From: Paracnuella aquatica | GTDB lineage: Bacteria; Bacteroidota; Bacteroidia; Chitinophagales; Chitinophagaceae | Length of the DNA: 64,000 nt | Direction of reading: 5' to 3' | Assembly (NCBI RefSeq): GCF_003332885.2 | Contig: NZ_QOWJ01000001.1 | Span: 372,001-436,000 of the forward strand | Shown here: one piece after another, positions 35,293 to 44,899 of the stretch | Layout of the letters: every line of letters begins with the position of its first letter | How positions within the stretch are numbered: the first letter of the stretch is position 1 | Position numbers and translations under genes: made by a program | The notes under the pieces: model-generated | The model's database searches: none | What the model saw: the letters and a program-made list of their open reading frames with translations, nothing else | Told to the model about the DNA's origin: nothing

Positions 35293-35352
35293 TTTTTTAA
35301 ATACTGCTTTACTTTAATATTGCACCCTCGTGCACCCCAATCCATTAGATCG

Positions 35353-36078
35353 ATGCCCAGGCTTTTGCGTGTTTTTTTTACCGGTCTCATGATTTCCTTT
35401 TTGGGTTCGTTGCCCCTGGGCACACTCAACGTGGCCATCATGCAAATAGCCATCACCGATGGCTTGCGGCCTGCTCTTTATTTTGGCCTCGGCTCGCTCA
35501 CTGCTGAAGTGGTTTATGTGCGGCTGTCGCTCATCGCGATGGATTGGGTACGCAAACAAAAAGCGCTGTTCCGAGCACTGGAGTGGGTTACACTGCTGAT
35601 TGTTCTGGCACTGGCTATTTCTTCGTTTTATGCGGCCACGCATCCAAGTATAAAAAAGAATATCATCCTCAGCAGCACGCTGCACCGCTTTTGGCTGGGT
35701 CTTTTTATGAGTGCACTTAACCCGGTGCAAATTCCGTTTTGGTTTGGCTGGAGCACGGTGTTGTTTACCAAGGGCATTTTGCAGCCGCAGGCTGCGCAAT
35801 ACAACATTTATATTGCCGGCATCGGCATCGGCACACTCATCGGCAATTTTGTGTTCATGTTTGGTGGTAAACTGGTGGCCGATAATATTACCGGCAACCA
35901 GGATGTTTTGAACTGGGTGATTGGCGGCATCTTCTTGCTCACCGCCATCATTCAAGCCATAAAAATGGCCCGCAAAAAAGATGTGGACCACCGCATCGAT
36001 CACCCCGAAGAAGAAGAGCATCCGTTTGAATCCATCATTTTGCAGGAAGAAGACAACAACGATAAACCGAAGGATTAA
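35353..36078 (+). CDS. LysE-type transporter
   Basis: A 241-residue membrane protein with about six helices: GLMISFLGSLPLGTLNVAIMQ at the N terminus, ALNPVQIPFWFGWS in the middle and VIGGIFLLTAIIQAI at the end. It has the glycine/proline pattern of the LysE/RhtB exporters for amino acids. The C-terminal ~30 residues are acidic and cytosolic. ATG at 35353 is chosen because helix 1 follows directly; TAATATTG about 20 bp upstream is close to a -7 box. Confidence 0.8.
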   Translation: MPRLLRVFFTGLMISFLGSLPLGTLNVAIMQIAITDGLRPALYFGLGSLTAEVVYVRLSLIAMDWVRKQKALFRALEWVTLLIVLALAISSFYAATHPSIKKNIILSSTLHRFWLGLFMSALNPVQIPFWFGWSTVLFTKGILQPQAAQYNIYIAGIGIGTLIGNFVFMFGGKLVADNITGNQDVLNWVIGGIFLLTAIIQAIKMARKKDVDHRIDHPEEEEHPFESIILQEEDNNDKPKD

Positions 36079-36131
36079 TGATAGGAGCGTCGAGCTTCAA
36101 AAGCAAAAGGGATAAATCTTTATCTTGAAAC

Positions 36132-38300
36132 ATGCTTCTTCGATTGTTGCCCCTTCTTATTTTTTCCTTTGTCCTTTTTTCCTGCGCCGATGCACCCGAT
36201 GAATCCAACCAATCCTGGAGTGTGTACGGTGGTTCCAAAGAAAAAACTCAGTATTCATCGCTGTCGCAAATTGATACCAGCAATGCTGCGCAATTGGAGG
36301 TGGCGTGGGTGTATCGCAGCGGCGATGCCGACACGGTAAATGGTTCGCAAATTCAGTGCAACCCGCTGGTGGTAGATGGTATTTTATACGGCACATCGCC
36401 AACACTCAGATTGTTTGCGCTGGATGCCGCTACGGGCAGGGAGTTGTGGGTGTTCAACCCGTTTGATTCATTGAAAGCCGACCGCGGATTTTTTATCATG
36501 AACAACAGCCGCGGCCTTGCATATTGGACGGATGGCAAAGAAAAGCGTTTGTTTTATACCGCCGGTTCGTACCTGTATTGCATTGATGGCGCCACCGGCA
36601 CACCTATCCCCAACTTTGGCACCGATGGAAAGATTGACCTGCACGATGGCCTCGACCGCGATTTAACTGAGCTTTTTGTTACGTCCACCTCGCCGGGCAT
36701 TGTTTATAAAGATCTGATCATTATGGGCACCCGTGTAGATGAAGGCGCTGCCGCAGCACCGGGCCATATCCGCGCTTTTAATGTACGGACTGGTAAACGC
36801 GAATGGATCTTTCATACCATTCCGCAGCCGGGCCAGCCGGGCTATGATACCTGGCAGGACACAGCCGCGTATAAAAATATTGGCGGCGCCAATGTATGGA
36901 GCGGCTTCAGCCTCGATGAACAACGTGGCCTCTTGTTTTGCGCCACCGGCTCGGCCTCGTTTGATTTTTATGGTGGTAAAAGAAAAGGAGCGAACCTGTA
37001 CGCAAACTGTGTGCTGGCATTGGATGCCGCAACCGGTAAACAGGTCTGGCATTTCCAGGGCGTGCACCACGATGTTTGGGACCGCGATTTTCCAACACCG
37101 CCTGTGTTGCTGACACTTAAAAAAGGTGGCCGCACCATCGATGCTGTGGCGCAGGTTACCAAAACGGGTTTTGTGTTTGTGTTTGAACGTGAAACCGGCA
37201 AGCCTGTTTACCCCATTCGCGAAATGCCGGTACCTATCAATACAACGCTTGTTGGCGAAGAACTGTCGCCTACGCAACCGGTGCCCCAAAAACCATTGCC
37301 GTTTGTGCGGCAAAAATTTACTCCGGAAGAACTGAACCACCTGTTGCCGCCGGCCTCATTTGAGCAGGTAAAAAAAGCATTGGCTTCATATAAAAGTGGC
37401 GGCTTGTTTGAGCCGCCATCGGAGCAGGGCACGGTGGTCCTTCCGGGCTTTGACGGCGGCGGCGAATGGGGTGGGCCGGCAGTAGACCCGGAAACAGGAA
37501 TACTGTATGTAAATGCCAATGAAATGGCTTATATACTAACGATGGTGCCGTTGAAAAATGAACAAGCCAAAGTGGAAACTAAGATGGAGGCGGGCAAACG
37601 ATTGTACCAGGCCAACTGCATGACCTGTCACGGACCGGAACGAAAGGGCAGTGGCGCCAACCCGTCGCTGATCAATGTGAGCCAGCGATACAACAATGTT
37701 CAATTTCACCAGTTGATATCGAGCGGCCGCCGCATGATGCCTTCCTTCAACCGTTTGCATTCCGCCGAAAAAGAAGCAATCGCTGCATTTGTGTTGGAAC
37801 AAAAGCAGCTAGGCAAGCAACAATATACCGGCCCCGGCACTAACGGCGATGGCTACCTGAAGTTACCTTATAGCACCACCGGGTACAACAAATTTCTAAG
37901 CCCGGAAGGGTTGAATGCATTAAGGCCACCGTGGGGTACCATCAACGCCATTGACCTCAACACCGGCGACTTTGTTTGGCGCGATACCTTGGGAGATCAT
38001 CCGCTGTTTAAAGCGCAGGGCATCCGTACCGGCAGGGAAAACTATGGCGGTCCGGTGGTGACCAAAGGCGGACTATTATTTATCGGCGCCACACCGGACA
38101 GTATGTTTCGGGTGTTCAATAAAACCAATGGCCGTTTGCTTTGGGAAACTACTTTGCCGGCACCTGCTTTTGCCACGCCTGCTGTGTATGCGGCCAACAA
38201 CCGGCAGTACGTGGTAGTGGCTTGTGGCGGCGGAAAACTGGGCACAAAATCAGGCGATTATTACGTAGCATTTGCGCTGCCACAAAAGCCGGAACAATAG
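36132..38300 (+). CDS. PQQ-dependent quinoprotein dehydrogenase with fused cytochrome c
   Basis: A 722-residue lipoprotein (LFSCADAP, Cys near residue 18). An eight-bladed beta-propeller of the quinoprotein glucose/alcohol dehydrogenase type is indicated by WSVYGGSKEKTQYSSLSQI, repeated W-motifs (LDAATGKQVWHFQ, DLNTGDFVWRDT, NKTNGRLLWETT) and HHDVWDRDFPTPPVL. A cytochrome c domain with CMTCHG lies inserted near residue 500, before the last blades; this split arrangement is typical of the PQQ-membrane-bound dehydrogenases of Bacteroidota. It oxidises a sugar or alcohol in the periplasm. No PQQ biosynthesis gene is nearby. Confidence 0.9.
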   Translation: MLLRLLPLLIFSFVLFSCADAPDESNQSWSVYGGSKEKTQYSSLSQIDTSNAAQLEVAWVYRSGDADTVNGSQIQCNPLVVDGILYGTSPTLRLFALDAATGRELWVFNPFDSLKADRGFFIMNNSRGLAYWTDGKEKRLFYTAGSYLYCIDGATGTPIPNFGTDGKIDLHDGLDRDLTELFVTSTSPGIVYKDLIIMGTRVDEGAAAAPGHIRAFNVRTGKREWIFHTIPQPGQPGYDTWQDTAAYKNIGGANVWSGFSLDEQRGLLFCATGSASFDFYGGKRKGANLYANCVLALDAATGKQVWHFQGVHHDVWDRDFPTPPVLLTLKKGGRTIDAVAQVTKTGFVFVFERETGKPVYPIREMPVPINTTLVGEELSPTQPVPQKPLPFVRQKFTPEELNHLLPPASFEQVKKALASYKSGGLFEPPSEQGTVVLPGFDGGGEWGGPAVDPETGILYVNANEMAYILTMVPLKNEQAKVETKMEAGKRLYQANCMTCHGPERKGSGANPSLINVSQRYNNVQFHQLISSGRRMMPSFNRLHSAEKEAIAAFVLEQKQLGKQQYTGPGTNGDGYLKLPYSTTGYNKFLSPEGLNALRPPWGTINAIDLNTGDFVWRDTLGDHPLFKAQGIRTGRENYGGPVVTKGGLLFIGATPDSMFRVFNKTNGRLLWETTLPAPAFATPAVYAANNRQYVVVACGGGKLGTKSGDYYVAFALPQKPEQ

Positions 38301-38375
38301 TTGCACAACTCGGTCGCTGCCTAATTTTTAGGAGCACATTTTAACCACTTATTTTTTCCGTTTTACTTTCGCGCC

Positions 38376-39164
38376 ATGAATTTGGAGGCATTTTACGATA
38401 AAGCATACCTGTGGATATTGACGGTTGGGCCAAGGCTGCTCATCGCGGTTTTTGTATTATTTGTGGGCATCTGGCTGATCCGCTTTTTGAAAAGGGCACT
38501 GAACCTGCACATGCACCGCCGCGAATTTGATCCATCGCTGCAGCCCTTCCTTATTTCCTTGTTTGGAACCGTGATGCAGGTAATGCTCATACTGGCCTTG
38601 ATGCAGGTGCTGGGCTTGCAAATGACCATTTTTACTGCCCTGATTGGTGCATTGGGTGTGGCTGCGGGTCTGGCGCTATCAGGCACTTTGCAGAATTTTA
38701 CTTCCGGTGTTTTGATCCTATTGTTGAAACCGTTTCGCGTAGGCGACAGCATTTTGGCGCAAGGGCAGGAAGGCATTGTCAGCTCTATTCAGATTTTTTA
38801 TACCGTGGTGACCACGCAAACCAACACCACGGTAATCATCCCAAACAGCAAGCTGTCCAACGAGGTGATCATCAACTTAAGCCGGCAGGGCAAACGCCGG
38901 CTGGACATTGAATTGAAATTCAATTTTGGAATTTCGTTTGATGAAGTGCAACGAATTGTACAAAAGCGGATTGATCAGACGCCGGCTATTTTAAATGATC
39001 CGGCCACCAACTTTGGTGTTTCTTCAGTTGACCCTGACGGTTATAAAGTAATGATCAATATTTGGGTGGATGCGCACCATTACCACGAAGTGAAACTGGC
39101 GTTCCAGGAAGATATCATTGATGACCTGAAAGCTGGTGGTATCAAGCTTCCGGGCATGCCGTGA
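38376..39164 (+). CDS. MscS-type mechanosensitive channel
   Basis: A 262-residue channel with three N-terminal helices; the pore helix is GALGVAAGLALSGTLQNFTSG, followed by the beta domain (FRVGDSILAQGQEGIV, TTVIIPNSKLSNEVIINLS) and the alpha/beta domain. Length equals E. coli MscS. It releases solutes upon hypo-osmotic shock. Confidence 0.93.
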   Translation: MNLEAFYDKAYLWILTVGPRLLIAVFVLFVGIWLIRFLKRALNLHMHRREFDPSLQPFLISLFGTVMQVMLILALMQVLGLQMTIFTALIGALGVAAGLALSGTLQNFTSGVLILLLKPFRVGDSILAQGQEGIVSSIQIFYTVVTTQTNTTVIIPNSKLSNEVIINLSRQGKRRLDIELKFNFGISFDEVQRIVQKRIDQTPAILNDPATNFGVSSVDPDGYKVMINIWVDAHHYHEVKLAFQEDIIDDLKAGGIKLPGMP

Positions 39165-39172
39165 GGAAGTGA

Positions 39173-39350
39173 AAAGTCAAAAGTAAAAAGGCAAAAATGT
39201 AGCGAGACATTATTGTCGTTTTCTAAAAAATAATTTCGTGATTTATTTTTTTCCGTTCGATGAAGTGAATTTATGAAAGTGCCTAAAAAAGGCGGTTCCG
39301 TTTCGGATCCGCCTTTTGCATTTTTACTTTTTGATTTTGCTTTTACGCTA
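39173..39350. repeat. Imperfect low-complexity inverted repeat around the mscS terminator
   Basis: Left half at about 39173-39198 (words TCAAAAGTAAAAAGG) and right half at about 39313-39350 (CATTTTTACTTTTTGA) are imperfect complements that bracket the terminator at 39288-39316. Same class as 32526-32592. Confidence 0.5.
39288..39316 (+). terminator. Strong terminator between mscS and the convergent isomerase gene
   Basis: Stem AAAGGCGG/CCGCCTTT extended by CCG/CGG around loop TTT, flanked by A and T runs; works in both directions. Confidence 0.75.
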
Positions 39351-40298
39351 AACTTTTCCGCTTCCGCGCAGCTCAAAACCGTGTGCACTGGCCATGCGCT
39401 CCAGCAGTTGTTTTGTTTTTTTTATGCCTTCTTCTTCGCTCAGTTTGCTGCCTTCGTATTCAATACCAATAATGCCGTTGAAATTTGCTTTTTTGATAAT
39501 GGGCATCATCTTGTTGTAATCTGTTTCCACGCAATTGCCCTGCTCGTCAAAATCATATGTTTTGGCACTGATGCCTTTTGCGTAGGGCATAAACTCCTGC
39601 ACGCCTTTGTAGCGGTCATATTCTTCGGCGCAGCCATTTGCGGTGCGGCGCAAACAAAAATTGCCTAAGTCGGGCAGGATGCCCACATTTTTTTTGCCCA
39701 CCTGCTTCATCACGCCTGACAACCATTGGCCATCGGAACTCCAGCCACCGTGGTTTTCAACAATGATATTGATGCCGGTTTTTGCACCGTATTCGCCCAA
39801 CTTACCCAATCCCTCAACAGCAGCTTTCGCCACTTCTTCGCGGGTGCCCTGCCCATAGGCATTTACCCTGATGGTGGCACAACCTAAATATTTAGCAGCA
39901 TCCACCCATTTGTAATGCGCTTCGACGGCTTTGTTGCGCTTGTCGGCGTCGAGTTCGCCCAAACCGCCTTCGCCGTCAATCATGATCAGGTGGTTTTTAA
40001 TGCCATTGTCTTTACAGCGCTGCAGCAGGTCGTTGAGGTAAGCAGTGTCCTGTGCTTTGTCTTTGAAAAACTGGTTTACATATTCCACCACACCAATCCC
40101 ATATTGCTTGCGGGCAACTTCGGGGAATTCGAGGTTGGTCATTTTTTTGGCAAACAGCGTTTTATGCAACGACCATTCGGCCAATGATATTTCAAAAGAT
40201 GGTTTTGCATCAAATGCATGGGAAAACTTTGGTGCAATGGCAGCACCGGCAGCAAGCGTTGCCAGGTTTTGAACAAACCGACGGCGGGAGTGAAGCAT
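39348..40298 (-). CDS. Secreted sugar phosphate isomerase/epimerase (TIM barrel)
   Basis: A 316-residue AP_endonuc_2-type TIM barrel. The N terminus MLHSRRRFVQNLATLAAG has a twin-arginine signal, so it should be exported folded through Tat. Metal-site residues appear in NIIVENHGGW, GILPDLGNFC and FNGIIGIEYEG. Similar to hydroxypyruvate/xylose isomerase-like proteins widespread in Bacteroidota; substrate unknown. ATG at 40298 (two residues inside the longest frame) is equally plausible as 40304. Confidence 0.85.
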   Translation of the reverse strand: MLHSRRRFVQNLATLAAGAAIAPKFSHAFDAKPSFEISLAEWSLHKTLFAKKMTNLEFPEVARKQYGIGVVEYVNQFFKDKAQDTAYLNDLLQRCKDNGIKNHLIMIDGEGGLGELDADKRNKAVEAHYKWVDAAKYLGCATIRVNAYGQGTREEVAKAAVEGLGKLGEYGAKTGINIIVENHGGWSSDGQWLSGVMKQVGKKNVGILPDLGNFCLRRTANGCAEEYDRYKGVQEFMPYAKGISAKTYDFDEQGNCVETDYNKMMPIIKKANFNGIIGIEYEGSKLSEEEGIKKTKQLLERMASAHGFELRGSGKV

Positions 40299-40408
40299 GG
40301 TCAAACGTTGTTAGGTGAAAAAATATGGCTTAAGTTAATGAAGATTTTGCATGCAGCGGCAATGCATTTAAAAAGCAGCGAAACGGTTTTTAGAAAACTT
40401 TTTTGCAA

Positions 40409-40436
40409 CAAAAAGCGCCGCCCTAGGGGCAGCGCC
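40409..40436 (-). terminator. Terminator of the aldolase gene
   Basis: Read leftward: nine-bp stem GCGCTGCCC/GGGCGGCGC (one T·G), loop CTA-like, then TTTTTG. 28 bp beyond the stop. Confidence 0.75.
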
Positions 40437-40464
40437 ATTGTGCTTATTCTTAAAATAAAAAAGA

Positions 40465-41532
40465 TTAGCTATTGCGGTTGATGCAATTGAGGTCTTCGAA
40501 AGCAACGCTTAGGCGCTTCACAAAGTTTTCCTCGCCACTGCGCAACCAAACGCGGGGATCGTAGTATTTTTTATTGGGCTTTTCAACACCATCAGGATTG
40601 CCCAATTGTGCCTGCAGGTAATGCTCGCTTTTTTTGTAATTGAGCAATACACCTTCCCAAAATGCCCACTGCATATCGGTGTCGATGTTCATTTTGATGG
40701 CACCATACGAAATGGCTTCGCGGATCTGGTGCTGGGGCGAACCTGAGCCGCCGTGGAATACAAAGTACACGGGCTTTTCGCCGGTACCGTATTGTTGTTG
40801 GATATACTGCTGGCTATTTTTCAAAATCTCCGGACGCAGCTCCACGTTGCCGGGGCTATACACGCCGTGCACATTGCCAAAGGCAGCAGCTACGGTAAAC
40901 ATGTCGCCAACTTTACTGAGGCGCTCATATGCATAAGCCACTTCCTGGGGCTGTGTGTACAGCTTATCGTTTTCCACGCCACTGTTATCAACGCCGTCTT
41001 CTTCGCCACCGGTAACGCCCAGTTCAATTTCAATGCTCATGCCCAGCGGTGCCATGCGTTTGAAATATTCCACCGAGGTTTCGATGTTTTCCTCAATCGG
41101 CTCTTCCGACAGGTCGAGCATGTGCGAAGAAAACAGCGGCTGGCCTTTTTCTTTGTGGTATTGTTCGCCGGCATCGAGCAGCGCACTGATCCAAGGCAGC
41201 CATTTTTTCGCTGCGTGGTCGGTGTGCAACACTACGGGAACTCCGTAGTATTTGGCAACAGTATGAATATGCAAAGCACCTGAAATGGCGCCTACGATAT
41301 TTGCTTGCAGGTTGTTGTTGGGCATGCTTTTGCCCGCAATAAACTGGGCGCCGCCATTCGAAAACTGGATGATCACAGGAGAGTTTACTTTGGCAGCAGT
41401 TTCCAGCGTTGCGTTGATGCTGTTGGTGCCAATAGTGTTCACTGCAGGAAGCGCAAAGCCATTTTCCAAGGCATCGCGGTAAAGAGCTCTGAGTTCGTCG
41501 CCGAACAGGACGCCGGCTTTGTATTTACCCAT
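40465..41532 (-). CDS. fbaA: Class II fructose-bisphosphate aldolase
   Basis: A 355-residue zinc aldolase that cleaves fructose 1,6-bisphosphate to DHAP and glyceraldehyde 3-phosphate. Zinc ligands and catalytic residues appear in VVLHTDHAAKKW, EIELGVTGGEEDGV, GNVHGVYSPGNV and FVFHGGSGSP; the phosphate site is KMNIDTDMQWA. Length and motifs fit the FbaA (class IIA) type. Confidence 0.95.
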   Translation of the reverse strand: MGKYKAGVLFGDELRALYRDALENGFALPAVNTIGTNSINATLETAAKVNSPVIIQFSNGGAQFIAGKSMPNNNLQANIVGAISGALHIHTVAKYYGVPVVLHTDHAAKKWLPWISALLDAGEQYHKEKGQPLFSSHMLDLSEEPIEENIETSVEYFKRMAPLGMSIEIELGVTGGEEDGVDNSGVENDKLYTQPQEVAYAYERLSKVGDMFTVAAAFGNVHGVYSPGNVELRPEILKNSQQYIQQQYGTGEKPVYFVFHGGSGSPQHQIREAISYGAIKMNIDTDMQWAFWEGVLLNYKKSEHYLQAQLGNPDGVEKPNKKYYDPRVWLRSGEENFVKRLSVAFEDLNCINRNS

Positions 41533-41726
41533 AAAGATCAGGTTTAATGTGGATTGGGAAAGGATCCCGCCTTTTTTTCGCTGCCGAAGATAATGAGAAA
41601 CTGTTTGTATTGCACCTGATAGCTGTCATTAGTTTAAAAGCGCAAAGCGGTGGGAACAGCGACGCTGATATGATTTGCATCAAACAAGCTCCAGGCGATG
41701 TGCATCTGATACATTTCGATTGCACA

Positions 41727-42509
41727 TCATTTGTTAGTTATGTCTTTTTGCAGCTGCGTAAAATACCGTGGCGCATGTAGCAGCCTGCTGCCATACCAGC
41801 TAAACATTTCACCATCTACCAAAACAATTCTTGTTTGCGGCAACAGCGGCTGCAATGCAGCAATATGTTTTTCCTTAAACGGATAAGGCTCCGATGAAAG
41901 CAGCAATACGTCTGGCGCGGTAGCGGCAATTTCACTCCATTCAACAGCGGGGTAGCGTTGCCTGTCGGCAAACACATTTTCAAACCCTGCAAGCTGCATC
42001 ATGTGGTGGATGAACGTATCGTTGCCAACCGTCATCCACGGTTCTTTCCAAATCAGGTAAGCTGCTTTCAGTGGCGGATTTAATGGCGTTAAATGATTAA
42101 AGCCGTTTTTAATTTTGTCGATTATTGCATCGGCTTGTTGTTCGCGGTGTGTCAACTGCCCGATGGTGTTGATCATTGCCAGAGCTTCGTTCAAATTGCC
42201 CATGTCCGAAACATAAGTGGGCACGGTTGCCGCAATTTCCAAAACCTGTTCTGCAACATTTTCTTCTTTGTTGGCAATCACCAGGTTAGGCTGCAAAGCC
42301 AGTACAGCCGCCACATCCACCGTTTTAGTGCCGCCAATGCGCCTTTTATTGCGCCACCACTGGTTAGGATGCACACAAAATTTCGTGATGCCCGCCACTT
42401 CCTGTTCCAGGCCCAGGTCGGCGAGCAGCTCGGTTTGCGAAGGCACTAACGAAACGATGCGCTGCGGCGGTTTGTTTGCAAAAAATGTGGGTGTGGAAAT
42501 TAACGGCAT
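41727..42509 (-). CDS. BtuF/FhuD-like metal-chelate-binding protein
   Basis: A 260-residue helical-backbone metal receptor: PPQRIVSLVPSQTELLADLGL at the start, the central long helix near residues 120-140 and DVLLLSSEPYPFKEKH. It lacks a signal peptide, so it appears cytosolic, which is unusual for a binding protein and is seen in a set of Bacteroidota cobalamin-binding homologues. No transporter genes are adjacent. The ATG at 42509 leaves the frame immediately before the fold. Confidence 0.82.
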   Translation of the reverse strand: MPLISTPTFFANKPPQRIVSLVPSQTELLADLGLEQEVAGITKFCVHPNQWWRNKRRIGGTKTVDVAAVLALQPNLVIANKEENVAEQVLEIAATVPTYVSDMGNLNEALAMINTIGQLTHREQQADAIIDKIKNGFNHLTPLNPPLKAAYLIWKEPWMTVGNDTFIHHMMQLAGFENVFADRQRYPAVEWSEIAATAPDVLLLSSEPYPFKEKHIAALQPLLPQTRIVLVDGEMFSWYGSRLLHAPRYFTQLQKDITNK

Positions 42510-42513
42510 GTTG

Positions 42514-42521
42514 CAAAAATA
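42514..42521 (-). promoter_or_regulatory. Candidate -7 box of the BtuF-like gene
   Basis: Read leftward TATTTTTG, 4 bp before the ATG; would give a leaderless mRNA. Confidence 0.35.
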
Positions 42522-43185
42522 GCAGGCAGTATGCAACAGAAATGAAAGAGAGGCAATTGTTTGCTATCACCTCCTCCTGCCTTAATGCGTGTGCACCAAA
42601 TGCAGGAGGAAAAGGATTTACCATTCGGTGTTCATTGGAACGGCGTGGTGATAGGCTAATGGATTCTGGCGGTTTAGGCACCAAAGGTTTTCATAGATAT
42701 GGAACGGCTTTCAAACGGATAATGGACGGTTTGGCTTTTCCGGACGTTGAACTGGTCATCATAGGAATTGTCCTTAAAAGGAAGAAGTTGATGCGTGTGC
42801 TTTTAGTTGTTCACAGGACAGGGATAATGCAATTTTTGGACGGTTGGATTCTCTTTGGATTTGGATCATTTCGGTTTTTCAAGGAAACGGAACGTTCACC
42901 GCATCAACTTCTATAACAAATGTAGAATGGCAGAGCTTGCTGTTCAATACAACTTTCGCTCAATTTTTCGCATGTAGTAAATACGCCGCATTGTGTAAAA
43001 CCGGCGGCCCCCATGCCGTGTTTTCTGAAAATGGGTATCGGGATTTTACGAAAACTGCCTTCGGCTAATACCCCATATTTTGCAGCCTAAAGAGAAAATG
43101 TTGCTGCTGTAAAATAAAAGAAACCCCGGCTATTGCTATTGTATGTAGAAAAATTTATATTATTCAAAGTGGATGGTTTTTTTAC
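42522..43185. other. 664 bp region without a convincing gene
   Basis: Open frames here give translations without recognisable domains and no fixed start. Visible structures are a TCCTCCTGC...GCAGGAGGA hairpin at about 42570-42610, a perfect 13 bp inverted repeat (42783-42795 and 42900-42912) and repeated words TGCGTGTGC. Could hold a decayed gene or an RNA; nothing firm. Confidence 0.4.
42783..42912. repeat. 13 bp perfect inverted repeat, 104 bp apart
   Basis: AGAAGTTGATGCG at 42783-42795 and CGCATCAACTTCT at 42900-42912 enclose 104 bp of non-coding DNA. Confidence 0.6.
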
Positions 43186-43230
43186 GAAAAAAGCCGGTCG
43201 GGCAATATTGCATCCCTCGACCGGCTTTTT
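43186..43230 (-). terminator. Terminator of the cystathionine beta-synthase gene
   Basis: Perfect 14 bp stem AAAAAAGCCGGTCG/CGACCGGCTTTTTT with a 17-base loop, flanked by A/T runs. Confidence 0.85.
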
Positions 43231-43266
43231 TGCGAACTAAGTAATTTCTACTACTTTTTTAATACA

Positions 43267-44622
43267 TCAGGCAAGGGCCTGCAGCACGTCGTATTTGGTT
43301 ACAATCTGAAGGTTGCCGGTCTCATCCTGCGACAGCACCGCGCCATTTTCTTTATTAATGAGGGTGCTCAGTTTTTCAACAGGCGTTTCCATTGCAACCA
43401 CCGGAAAGCACTTATCCATCACCGTTTCAATTTTAGCAGTGCGCAGTTCGGGGTCGCCAAAAACCCGTTGAAACAAGCCGCTTTCCGACACTGCACCAAC
43501 AAGCTCACCATCTTTTACAACAGGGATGTGTTCAATGTCGTATTCCTTCATCAGTTCCACTGCCTCGGAAACTGACTGTGTAGGCTCGATGGTGATGAGC
43601 CTTTTGCGGCCCCGTGCAGATACTACGTCGCGGAAGGTTTTTACTTCAAAAAAGCCACGTTCCGACATCCACTGGTCGTTGTAAATTTTAGCCACATAGC
43701 GGCTGCCATGATCGCACAGCAACACCACTACAACGTCGTCTTTTTTCAGTTTGTCTTTTAGTTGCATCAAACCAGCCAGCACGCTACCCGAGCTATAACC
43801 GCAAAACAGCGCTTCCTCACGGGCAAGCCTACGCGCAAATAAGGCACCGTCTTTATCGGTCACTTGTTCAAAGTGGTCGATCACACTCATGTCGTAGTTC
43901 TGCGGCACAAAGTCTTCACCAAAACCTTCCGATATGTATGGATGAACTTCGTTCATGTCAATCTCGCCGGTGCGGTGGTATTTAGTTAGCAGCGAACCGT
44001 ACACATCAATCGCCCAGATTTGGATATCGGGGTTCATTTTTTTTAGGTACATGGCCGTTCCGGTGATGGTGCCACCGGTTCCTGCGGTAGTAACAAAATG
44101 CGTTACCTTACCTTCCGTTTGGCGCCAGATTTCGGGGCCGGTAGTTTCCACGTGTGCCTGCCTGTTAGCCAGGTTATCATACTGGTTCATAAGGAAGGAG
44201 TTTGGAATTTCCTTAGCCAACCTTGCCGCAACAGAATAATAGGAGCGGGGATCTTCGGGCTCCACGTTTGTAGGGCAAACGATCACTTCGGCGCCCAGCG
44301 CTTTCAGAATGTCCATTTTCGATTGCGACTGTTTGTCGGTAGTGGTGAAAATGCATTTGAACCCTTTTACCACGGCCGCCATTGCCAATCCCAAACCGGT
44401 ATTACCCGATGTGCACTCAATGATGGTGCCGCCGGGTTTCAGCTTGCCTTCGGCTTCGGCCACTTCCACCATTTTCAGGGCCATACGGTCCTTGGTGCTG
44501 TTACCGGGGTTGAAATATTCTACCTTGGCATACACCTCGCAGGGAAGGTCGCGGGTAATTTTATTGAGTTGCACTAACGGCGTGTTGCCAATCGTTTCCA
44601 GAATATTTTTCTTGATGTCCAT
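43267..44622 (-). CDS. Cystathionine beta-synthase (PLP enzyme with CBS pair)
   Basis: A 451-residue fold-type II PLP enzyme with a C-terminal pair of CBS domains (about residues 335-450). PLP Lys44 in GNSTKDRMA, substrate loop CTSGNTGLGLA, phosphate loop TAGTGGTITG and CGYSSGSV. It makes cystathionine from homocysteine and serine or, in some bacteria, cysteine. The CBS pair suggests allosteric control by AdoMet or a nucleotide. No heme-binding N-terminal extension, unlike the human enzyme. Confidence 0.9.
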   Translation of the reverse strand: MDIKKNILETIGNTPLVQLNKITRDLPCEVYAKVEYFNPGNSTKDRMALKMVEVAEAEGKLKPGGTIIECTSGNTGLGLAMAAVVKGFKCIFTTTDKQSQSKMDILKALGAEVIVCPTNVEPEDPRSYYSVAARLAKEIPNSFLMNQYDNLANRQAHVETTGPEIWRQTEGKVTHFVTTAGTGGTITGTAMYLKKMNPDIQIWAIDVYGSLLTKYHRTGEIDMNEVHPYISEGFGEDFVPQNYDMSVIDHFEQVTDKDGALFARRLAREEALFCGYSSGSVLAGLMQLKDKLKKDDVVVVLLCDHGSRYVAKIYNDQWMSERGFFEVKTFRDVVSARGRKRLITIEPTQSVSEAVELMKEYDIEHIPVVKDGELVGAVSESGLFQRVFGDPELRTAKIETVMDKCFPVVAMETPVEKLSTLINKENGAVLSQDETGNLQIVTKYDVLQALA

Positions 44623-44656
44623 GCAGTGGGATTAATGCGGCAAAGGTAAAACCACA

Positions 44657-44851
44657 GATTTGTTTGATTGGAAATGATTTTGGAACCGGTGATTCGAGGA
44701 TTGGAAAAGGATTAAAATGATTTCGCGTTTAGGGGAAAAATCATCTGTAACGATGATGATTGTGCAGTATGCTAAAATGGAAATTTGATGAACCGGAAAT
44801 TTCGAATTTGTATACTACCATCCTTAAAATCCTTTCCTAATCATACAAATC
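44657..44851. repeat. Long imperfect inverted repeat between cbs and tex
   Basis: The 25 bp at 44657-44681 match the complement of 44826-44851 with three differences (GATTTGT(T/A)TGATT(A)GGAAA core). A further related word lies at 44686-44720. It sits between two divergent genes, so it is not a terminator. Confidence 0.65.
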
Positions 44852-44899
44852 ACTGGTTACCTTTGCCACCCTGTTTAAAAAACGGGCTAAAACGTGCAC

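Noticed and set aside
42522..42780. Cobalamin riboswitch upstream of the BtuF-like gene
   Set aside because: A hairpin is present in the right place, but I could not find the B12 box (GCCACTG-like) or the conserved core in the right order.
42476..42916. 146-codon frame in the gene-poor region
   Set aside because: Overlaps the 5' end of the BtuF-like gene on the other strand, has no domain, and its composition looks random.
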